Below are positions 58,317-64,000 of a stretch of 64,000 nt of DNA, in pieces. The stretch is taken from NCBI GenBank assembly GCA_036378155.1, contig DASUXA010000040.1:28020-92019 (forward strand), written 5' to 3'. This DNA comes from DASUXA01 sp036378155. GTDB taxonomy: Bacteria; Actinomycetota; Actinomycetes; Mycobacteriales; Micromonosporaceae. The notes beneath the pieces are model-generated. The model ran no database searches and was not told where the DNA came from. It saw only the letters and a list, made by a program, of their open reading frames with translations. Each line of letters starts with the position of its first letter. The stretch's first letter is position 1. The translations under genes were made by a program, and so were the position numbers.

Positions 58317-59303
58317 TCAGCTGAGCGCGGGGTACAGCGCCGCGGCGAACACGAGGTAGAGCAGCCCGGCGAGGGACAGCCGACGGACCGTCAACCGGCC
58401 GCGGCGCAGCAGCAGCCACAGGTACCCGATGGACGCCATGGTGACCAGCCCCGAGATCACCAGGACGGTGTCGAACCGCCACGGGGTGAACAGCAGACCC
58501 AGCCCGCTCGGTACGGTCGCCTGGATCATCATCGCGCCCGACACGTTCGCCAGCGCCAACCTGGTCTTGCCCTGGCGCACCCAGATGATCGCGTTCATCG
58601 TCTCGGGCAGTTCGGTCGCGATCGGGGACAGCAGCAGCGCGGTGACCGCGGCGGGCAGCCCCAGCATCGGGCCGATGGCGTCCAACTGGCGGACGAACAG
58701 TTGCGACGCCAGGAAGATCACCGCGAGGGTACCGAGGGTCTGCGCCACCACCGCCCAGCCGGCGGGTTGGGCGCGACGACGCTGCAGCAGCAGCGGTTCG
58801 AGGTCCTCCTGCTCACCGGGGTCGCCGCCGCCGCGCAGCTCGCGCCAGAAGTACACCCCGTACACCGCGAAGAACACCAGCCCGAGCCAGGGTTTGACGG
58901 CGAACGCGACCAGCCCGAGGGCGACCTTGACGACGAACACCGCCATGAACCAGGACTGGTCGCGGGCGAGTTTGCGGGTGTCGCCGAGTTCCGCGGCGCC
59001 GGTGCGCCGACGCGCCAGCAGCATCCAGCCGACCACGCCGTACGCGATCGTGGCGAGCACCAGCGGTCCGCCCATGGCGGCGCCGACGCCGAGGTCCTTC
59101 TCGGACGGCGAGGAGCCGAACACCACGGCGACGAAGGTCACGACGCTCTCCGGCAGCGCGGTGCCGAACGCGGCGAGGATGGTACCGACCGCGAGCGGCC
59201 CGACGTTGAGCCGCCGTCCGAGCCACTCCACCGCGTTGACGAACCACTCGCACGAGAAGTAGATGGCGACAGCCGCCACGATCAACAGGATGACGTGAGT
59301 CAC
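58317..59303 (-). CDS. CaCA-family sodium/calcium-type cation exchanger
   Basis: A 328-residue membrane protein, GTG with GGAGGG six bases upstream. The two alpha repeats are present: TILAAFGTALPESVVTFVAV (residues ~44-63) and LSPIATELPETMNAIIWVRQ (~228-247), each with the ion-binding Glu/Thr/Pro residues. About ten helices, with a central hydrophilic loop RELRGGGDPGEQEDLEPLLL. Members exchange Ca2+ or other cations for Na+ or H+. The leader can form two competing hairpins, one of which hides the ribosome site. Confidence 0.9.
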   Translation of the reverse strand: MTHVILLIVAAVAIYFSCEWFVNAVEWLGRRLNVGPLAVGTILAAFGTALPESVVTFVAVVFGSSPSEKDLGVGAAMGGPLVLATIAYGVVGWMLLARRRTGAAELGDTRKLARDQSWFMAVFVVKVALGLVAFAVKPWLGLVFFAVYGVYFWRELRGGGDPGEQEDLEPLLLQRRRAQPAGWAVVAQTLGTLAVIFLASQLFVRQLDAIGPMLGLPAAVTALLLSPIATELPETMNAIIWVRQGKTRLALANVSGAMMIQATVPSGLGLLFTPWRFDTVLVISGLVTMASIGYLWLLLRRGRLTVRRLSLAGLLYLVFAAALYPALS

Positions 59304-59306
59304 TCG

Positions 59307-59357
59307 GGTCCCTCCGCGCCGCGGGTCGAGGCGCGGAGGGGACCTCGACCGCGGCGC
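59307..59357 (-). promoter_or_regulatory. Candidate RNA switch in the cation-exchanger leader
   Basis: On the minus strand, segment A (59357-59343) pairs with C (59331-59316) over 15 bp with one bulge, while B (59344-59330) pairs with D (59320-59307) over 14 bp with one bulge. D contains the ribosome site GGAGGG; C and D overlap and A, B adjoin, so the two hairpins exclude each other. A:C leaves GGAGGG free, B:D hides it. The design resembles a riboswitch or attenuator, with no known class recognised. Confidence 0.55.
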
Positions 59358-59545
59358 ATGTAGCGCCGACACATGGTCGAAGGTCTCGTCCGCCCACCAT
59401 CGCGGCGGGCCCGGCCACCGGGAGCGCGAGCTCCAGCATGTCGACGACCGGCGGGAGGACTACTCCCCTTCAGCGACCAACACTGTACGCGACGCCGCTG
59501 CCGGGCTGTCACCCCCGCACGGGCGACATGCGGCGTCGGTCACGC

Positions 59546-59590
59546 ACCCGCGGCCGAGCGAGACCCCCCGATCAAGGCTCGGCCGCGGGT
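59546..59590. repeat. 14-bp perfect inverted repeat with 17-base spacer
   Basis: ACCCGCGGCCGAGC (59546-59559) and its exact complement (59577-59590). It could be a hairpin or a two-half-site operator for the divergent genes. Confidence 0.6.
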
Positions 59591-59779
59591 ACGGCGGGCG
59601 CGGCATAGCCGAACCGACGCGGGCCATCGGGTACCCGGTGCCGAGGCGCGCCAAACGTGAGATGGGTACGCGTCGGATGCGTCAGCCGGGGCGCAGGGGG
59701 TAAACGCCGATCGACGGACCGGGCAGACGACGCCGTGCCGCGGTAGTGTGCCGGGACCAGGCGAGACGCTGGATGGCTG

Positions 59780-60514
59780 ATGAACGAGATCCACTGTCGG
59801 GTCGAGACCACGCTTCCGGTCGCGGTGGTGCGACTGGAGGGGGTACTCGGACTGGACAGCGCGTCCACGGTTCGTACGGCGCTGCTCAAGCGCCTCGCCG
59901 AACACCCGGACGCGTTGATCGTCGACCTGTCCCGACTGACGGTCGCCGACGAGTCCGCGTTGTCGGTGTTCGTCGCCGTGGCGCGACAGGCGGCGATCTG
60001 GCCCGGCATCGCGATGGCGTTGTGCGGGGTACCGGAACGGTTCGCCGCGATCGCGTCGCGTCTGGTACCGGTCTGCGACGACCCTGGGCAGGCGCGCGAC
60101 GTCCTGCGCCGCGTCCCGGTCCCGCTGCAGCGGGACCGGCGGCTGCTGCCGGTGACCGGGTCGGCGCGGCGCGCCCGCGACCTGGCGACCGAGGCATGTC
60201 TGGACTGGGGGCTGTCCGACCTGGTGATCCCGAGTTGCGTGGTGGCCGGTGAACTGGTCGCCAACGCCGTCCAGCACGCCGGCACGCCGATGACGCTCAG
60301 TTTCCGCCGACTGCCCCGGTACCTGCACATCGCGGTGCGCGACGGCTCGGACCGTCCGGCGCTGCGCTGCGAGACGCACCCACTGGCACTGGGCGGCCGG
60401 GGGCTGATGATCGTCGACGCGACGTCGCGATGCTGGGGGTGCTCGCCGGCGACCGGCGGCAAGGTGGTCTGGGCGACGCTGGACGTCGGCGATCCGTGGC
60501 ACGGCGACCGGTAA
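59780..60514 (+). CDS. STAS-HATPase fusion, anti-sigma antagonist plus kinase
   Basis: A 244-residue protein. Residues ~8-110 are a STAS domain (VAVVRLEGVLGLDSASTVRT, LIVDLSRLTVADESALSVFV); the Ser of DESAL is at the usual phosphoacceptor position. Residues ~130-240 are an RsbW-like HATPase_c_2 domain with N-box VVAGELVANAVQHAG and G-box LGGRGLMIVDATS. An antagonist and its kinase are normally two proteins, so one chain here may be self-regulating. It converges on a sigma-STAS fusion gene 70 bases away, the likely client. Confidence 0.87.
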   Translation: MNEIHCRVETTLPVAVVRLEGVLGLDSASTVRTALLKRLAEHPDALIVDLSRLTVADESALSVFVAVARQAAIWPGIAMALCGVPERFAAIASRLVPVCDDPGQARDVLRRVPVPLQRDRRLLPVTGSARRARDLATEACLDWGLSDLVIPSCVVAGELVANAVQHAGTPMTLSFRRLPRYLHIAVRDGSDRPALRCETHPLALGGRGLMIVDATSRCWGCSPATGGKVVWATLDVGDPWHGDR

Positions 60515-60585
60515 CGGCGAGCCGGGCTCTGCTTGCCCCGCCCTGCTCGACGCGGCGGTGTTCGCCCCGCGCCCTGCCGGCGCCG

Positions 60586-61806
60586 CTACGTGTCCACCGG
60601 ACGCAGCACGGGACCCCGCGCGTCGGCGGACAGCAGGCGCCACACTCCGGCGCGGCGCAGCAGGTCGGCGACCACGGGTCGGGTGCGTACCACCGCGAAC
60701 CGCGCGCCCGCGTGGCGGGCGGTGCGGCACCCGGCGACCAGCGCCGCGATGCCGGCCGCGTCGATCAGCGGTACCTGGGCGAAGTCGGCGCGCACCCAGC
60801 GGGGTCGCTCGGCCATCGCGGTACGGCACAGCGAGGCGCGCAGGTCGGCGGCGTTGTCGCGGTCGACCTCGCCGTGCACGGTCACGGTCACCCCGCCCGG
60901 CTCGCGGCCGATCTCGATCCGGGTGCCCAGCTCGTCGACGACCGGGTCGCCGAGCCCCGGCCAAACCGGGTCGATGTCGCTGGTCATCGCGGCTCTCAGC
61001 CACGCGAGCGCCTGGGACAGCAGCCGCGACACGTGCATCTGCGAGATGCCGATCTCGGCGGCGATCTGCGACTGTGTCATGTTGCCGTAGAACCGCATGG
61101 TCATGATGCGCTGTTCGCGTGCCGGTAGCCGGGGCAGCAGGGTCGCGAGGGTGACCTGGTCGTCCATCCGCTCCAACGCCGGGTCCCGCCCGCCGAGCAT
61201 GGCGCCCAGGTCGGCGGCGTCCTCCTCGTGCGAGACCGGGGCGTCCAGCGACACCGGCTGGTACGCCCGAGCCAGGTCCAGCCCTTCGAGCACCTCCTCG
61301 GCGTCCAGCCGGAGGTGGGCGGCGAGGTCGTCGACCGTGGGCGAGCGGCCCAACTGGTGCGTCAGGTGCTCGTTGGCGCGCGTCATCTCCAGCCGCAGTT
61401 CCTGCAGCCGGCGCGGTACCCGGACCCGCCAGCCCCGGTCGCGGAAGTGCTTCTTCAACTCGCCGCGGATGGTGGGCGCGGCGTAGTGGCTGAACGGACC
61501 GCGGGTCTGGTCGTACCCGTCGACCGCCTTGATCAGCCCGACGGTGGCGACCTGGACGAGGTCTTCGAACGCCTCGCCGCGACCCTGGTAGTGGCGCGCC
61601 ATCCGCACCGCGTACGGCAGCCCGGCCTCGATCACCTGCTCGCGCAGCCGGGCCCGGCACACGTTCCCGTCGGGCAGCGTGACGATCCGGGCGAACAACG
61701 CGGCCACGGCATCGTCGAGGTCGTTGGCGACATTTGCGGGACTCATGGGGTTCGGCGGTGACGCCCCGGTCACGACGCGACCACCCCACGCCTGTACATC
61801 AGCCAT
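60586..61806 (-). CDS. SigB/SigF-type sigma factor fused to a C-terminal STAS domain
   Basis: About 406 residues from ATG 61806 (GGAG six bases upstream; an ATG at 61746 is possible). The sigma part covers ~30-265: region 2 RARLREQVIEAGLPYAVRMA with EAFEDLVQVATVGLIKAVDG, FSHYAAPTIRGELKKHFRDR, region 3, and region 4 LPAREQRIMTMRFYGNMTQS followed by IAAEIGISQMHVSRLLSQAL. Residues ~300-400 are a STAS domain (VTVTVHGEVDRDNAADLRAS, FAQVPLIDAAGIAALVAGC). The STAS phosphoacceptor motif DSSG is replaced by DAAG, so it probably cannot be phosphorylated. A sigma factor carrying its own antagonist-type domain is unusual. Confidence 0.88.
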   Translation of the reverse strand: MADVQAWGGRVVTGASPPNPMSPANVANDLDDAVAALFARIVTLPDGNVCRARLREQVIEAGLPYAVRMARHYQGRGEAFEDLVQVATVGLIKAVDGYDQTRGPFSHYAAPTIRGELKKHFRDRGWRVRVPRRLQELRLEMTRANEHLTHQLGRSPTVDDLAAHLRLDAEEVLEGLDLARAYQPVSLDAPVSHEEDAADLGAMLGGRDPALERMDDQVTLATLLPRLPAREQRIMTMRFYGNMTQSQIAAEIGISQMHVSRLLSQALAWLRAAMTSDIDPVWPGLGDPVVDELGTRIEIGREPGGVTVTVHGEVDRDNAADLRASLCRTAMAERPRWVRADFAQVPLIDAAGIAALVAGCRTARHAGARFAVVRTRPVVADLLRRAGVWRLLSADARGPVLRPVDT

Positions 61807-61979
61807 GTCAGCTCCGGACGAGGACGCCGGACAGCCCCGCCTCACCGGCGGTCTCCCGGTCGGAGTCACTCGTTGTGGGCCCACTTCTTGAGCACCATGG
61901 ACCGGCGGCGAACCCCACGACGTGGGCGGCGTGATTACCCCCGGCTTTCCTCACCATAGCCGAACGTGCTGGTAGAGAC

Positions 61980-62008
61980 AGCCGACCGGACCAGGTCGTC
62001 GGCTTTTT
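61980..62008 (+). terminator. Hairpin plus T-run in the ctaD leader
   Basis: AGCCGAC (61980-61986) pairs with GTCGGCT (61998-62004), followed by TTTTT to 62008. This is one of the few classical intrinsic-terminator shapes in the window. No rightward gene lies before it, so it may attenuate ctaD or end a short RNA. Confidence 0.5.
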
Positions 62009-62063
62009 CGTCCGGCTGGCGCGGGCGGTGTTTGACCCGGGGCGACCCGGGTAACGCGGCCGA

Positions 62064-63971
62064 GTGAACACCAGCGACGAGCCCCTCGACTCGACCGGCC
62101 GGCGCCCGGTCAAGGTGCACTCGCCACAGGAGTACCGCCGACCGCAGTTCTCGCAGGAGCGCACGCAAGCCGCGCCGTCCGACGAACAGGACCGGTACCG
62201 CAAGGCGGCAGCCCCGCCGGAGGACGGCGGTGACGGCACCGGCGAGGCGGAACGCGGGGGCGTCGCGCAGGCGACGGCGCTGCTGCCCCGCCCGACGATG
62301 CCCTATCCCGGCCCGGTACGCGCGGTGCCGAAGGGCGGTCTGTTCTGGCGGCTGCTGCGGACCACGGACGCGAAGCAGATCGGGATCATGTACATGGTCA
62401 CGTCGTTCGTGTTCTTCTTCATCGGCGGCATCCTCGCCCTGCTCATGCGCGCCGAGTTGGCTCAGCCGGGGCTGCAGTTCCTCAGCCCCGAGCAGTACAA
62501 CCAGCTGTTCACCATGCACGGCACGATCATGCTGCTGCTGTTCGCGACGCCGATCGTGTTCGCGTTCGCGAACTACATCATTCCGCTGCAGATCGGCGCG
62601 CCGGACGTGGCGTTCCCCCGGCTCAACGCGTTCGCCTACTGGCTGTACCTGTTCGGCGGCGGGCTGACCGTCGCGGGTTTCCTGACCCCGACCGGCGCCG
62701 CCGACTTCGGCTGGTTCGCCTACGCGCCGCTGAACAGCGCGCAGAACTCCCCCGGCGTCGGCGCCGACATGTGGATCATCGGGCTGACCCTGTCCGGTCT
62801 CGGTACCATCCTCGGCGCGGTCAACATGATCACCACGATCCTGACCCTGCGCGCGCCCGGCATGACCATGTTCCGGATGCCGATCTTCACCTGGAACATC
62901 CTGATCACCGGGCTCATGGTGCTGATGGTCTTCCCGCCCTTGGCGGCGACCCTGCTCGCCCTGTTCGCCGACCGCAAACTCGGCGCGCACGTGTACGACG
63001 CGGCGACCGGCGGCCCGATGCTGTGGCAGCACCTGTTCTGGTTCTTCGGCCACCCCGAGGTGTACATCGTGGCGATTCCGTTCTTCGGCATCGTCACCGA
63101 GGTCATCCCCGTGTTCAGCCGCAAGCCGCTGTTCGGGTACAAGGGGATGGTGGGCGCCACGATCGGCATCGCGGCGCTGTCCATGACCGTGTGGGCACAC
63201 CACATGTTCGCCACCGGTCAGGTGCTGCTGCCGTTCTTCTCGTTCCTGAGCTACCTGATCGCCATCCCGACCGGGATCAAGTTCTTCAACTGGATCGGAT
63301 CGATGTGGAAGGGACAGCTCACCTTCGAGACGCCGATGCTGTTCAGCCTCGGCTTCATGGTGACGTTCCTGCTCGGCGGCCTGTCCGGGGTCATGCTCGC
63401 CAGCCCACCCATCGACTGGCACGTCACCGACACGTACTTCGTCGTGGCGCACTTCCACTACGTGCTGTTCGGCACCATCGTCTTCGCGGTCTTCGGCGGG
63501 GTGTACTTCTGGTTCCCGAAGATGACCGGACGGATGCTCAACGACCGGATCGGTAAGATCCACTTCTGGCTGACGTTCATCGGCTTCCACGCCACGTTCC
63601 TGGTGCAGCACTGGCTCGGCGCGATGGGTATGCCCCGCCGGTACGCCGACTACCTGCCGTCCGACGGATTCACCACACTGAATACCATCTCGACGCTCGG
63701 GGCTTTCCTCCTCGGCATATCGATCCTGCCGTTCATCTGGAACGTCTGGAAGTCGTACCGGTTCGGTGCCGTCGTGACCGTGAACGACCCGTGGGGCTTC
63801 GGCAACTCGCTGGAATGGGCGACGTCCTGCCCGCCGCCGCTGCGCAACTTCGACCGGATGCCGCGCATCCGCTCGGAGCGCCCCGCGTTCGAGGCCAAGT
63901 ACGGCAAGCAGATCGCCGATCTGGCCCGCGACGTTCCGCAGCGGGAGTCACGCCCGGCACAGAAGCTGTAA
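62064..63971 (+). CDS. ctaD: Cytochrome c oxidase subunit I (aa3-type)
   Basis: A 635-residue heme-copper oxidase core subunit. Heme a ligand His is in NQLFTMHGTIMLLLFATPIV; the CuB/Tyr site is in WQHLFWFFGHPEVYIVAIPF; further His pair in VWAHHMFATG and heme a/a3 ligands in VVAHFHYVLFGTIVFAVFGG. Twelve helices. An N-terminal, charged, probably disordered extension of ~90 residues (QEYRRPQFSQERTQAAPSDE) makes it longer than most actinobacterial CtaD proteins. If translation starts later the extension would be shorter; GTG 62064 has no ribosome site. Confidence 0.95.
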   Translation: MNTSDEPLDSTGRRPVKVHSPQEYRRPQFSQERTQAAPSDEQDRYRKAAAPPEDGGDGTGEAERGGVAQATALLPRPTMPYPGPVRAVPKGGLFWRLLRTTDAKQIGIMYMVTSFVFFFIGGILALLMRAELAQPGLQFLSPEQYNQLFTMHGTIMLLLFATPIVFAFANYIIPLQIGAPDVAFPRLNAFAYWLYLFGGGLTVAGFLTPTGAADFGWFAYAPLNSAQNSPGVGADMWIIGLTLSGLGTILGAVNMITTILTLRAPGMTMFRMPIFTWNILITGLMVLMVFPPLAATLLALFADRKLGAHVYDAATGGPMLWQHLFWFFGHPEVYIVAIPFFGIVTEVIPVFSRKPLFGYKGMVGATIGIAALSMTVWAHHMFATGQVLLPFFSFLSYLIAIPTGIKFFNWIGSMWKGQLTFETPMLFSLGFMVTFLLGGLSGVMLASPPIDWHVTDTYFVVAHFHYVLFGTIVFAVFGGVYFWFPKMTGRMLNDRIGKIHFWLTFIGFHATFLVQHWLGAMGMPRRYADYLPSDGFTTLNTISTLGAFLLGISILPFIWNVWKSYRFGAVVTVNDPWGFGNSLEWATSCPPPLRNFDRMPRIRSERPAFEAKYGKQIADLARDVPQRESRPAQKL

Positions 63972-63993
63972 GCCCGATCAGGGAGGTTGGACC

Positions 63994-64000
63994 GTGTTGA
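63994..64000 (+). CDS. Start of the next gene, cut by the right edge
   Basis: GTG at 63994 is preceded at good distance by GGGAGG (63981-63986) and lies 22 bases after ctaD. Only two codons are present. In actinobacteria a small oxidase-associated membrane protein often follows ctaD, but the sequence does not show this. Confidence 0.4.

Larger units (their letters stand above)
59304..59779. other. Intergenic region with leader structures and an inverted repeat
   Basis: About 475 bases between the divergent cation exchanger and STAS-HATPase genes. It holds the candidate RNA switch at its left end and a 14-bp inverted repeat in the middle. I see no coding frame of convincing composition. The promoter of the rightward gene should lie in 59600-59770. 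Confidence 0.5.

Noticed and set aside
59304..59357. Known manganese (yybP-ykoY) riboswitch in front of the cation exchanger
   Set aside because: The conserved loop sequences of that class are not recognisable; only the competing-hairpin geometry is seen.
1..64000. tRNA, rRNA, CRISPR arrays, IS elements, prophage genes
   Set aside because: No cloverleaf-like stretch ending in CCA, no rRNA-like sequence, no regularly spaced repeats, and no transposase, integrase or phage structural genes were seen.

Overview
The window is chromosomal DNA from a very high-GC Gram-positive actinobacterium, probably a Micromonosporaceae-like filamentous lineage. The evidence is frequent GTG starts, nearly complete G/C at third codon positions, a mycothiol-dependent dehydrogenase, an ECF41 sigma factor, MEDS/STAS/HATPase partner-switching proteins and a fused-cluster lut operon. 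The genus is an inference. No rRNA, tRNA, CRISPR, phage or IS element was found. Genes are densely packed on both strands. The tetranucleotide GTAC looks enriched everywhere. || Layout. 1-4.3 kb: a secreted S53 peptidase cut by the left edge, then a three-gene flavin electron-transfer operon (ferric-reductase-like membrane protein, FMN-binding lipoprotein-like partner, ApbE flavin transferase). 4.6-8.3 kb: a MarR regulator with a perfect palindrome just inside its gene, succinate-semialdehyde dehydrogenase, a phosphoesterase lipoprotein and a rhomboid-like membrane protein. 8.4-11.3 kb: lutABC lactate oxidation operon, followed by hairpins and tandem duplications. 11.4-14.8 kb: a secreted protein of unknown function, CorA, and a MEDS-HATPase sensor. 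15.0-23.8 kb: a complete form II (AYRGAGR) carbon-monoxide-dehydrogenase-like molybdenum hydroxylase cluster with maturation genes, structural order S-L-M, and a membrane-anchored CoxG. 23.9-25.5 kb: dodecin, an NTF2-like protein and a zinc alcohol dehydrogenase. 25.5-30.9 kb: a stress/dormancy-like group (CapA, long HPF, CBS-BON protein, small membrane protein, GH15 glucoamylase, DoxX). 31-46 kb: regulators and metabolic genes, including a cysteine-containing HTH regulator, two TetR regulators, an MFS drug exporter, a wax-ester synthase, a patatin, an NDH-2-like oxidoreductase beside an ECF41 sigma factor, a PLP decarboxylase, hydrolases, DUF2157 and DUF72 proteins. || 47.8-56.2 kb is the most interesting part. 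On the minus strand lie an MFS exporter, a DAO-type flavoprotein, a lysine/ornithine N-hydroxylase, a small cupin, a methionyl-tRNA-synthetase-like protein, an ATP-grasp ligase and a mycothiol-dependent dehydrogenase. N-hydroxylase, cupin, MetRS-like protein and DAO oxidase are together the known N-N bond (hydrazine) forming set used for triacsin, s56-p1 and pyrazofurin. Here the cupin and MetRS parts, which are fused in the described enzymes, are two overlapping genes, and only an ATP-grasp ligase and an exporter accompany them. This suggests a compact, apparently undescribed hydrazine natural product pathway. || 56.5-64 kb: an NDH-2, a small disordered protein, a cation exchanger whose leader can fold into two mutually exclusive hairpins, a STAS-HATPase fusion facing a sigma factor-STAS fusion, and cytochrome c oxidase subunit I (ctaD) at the right edge.
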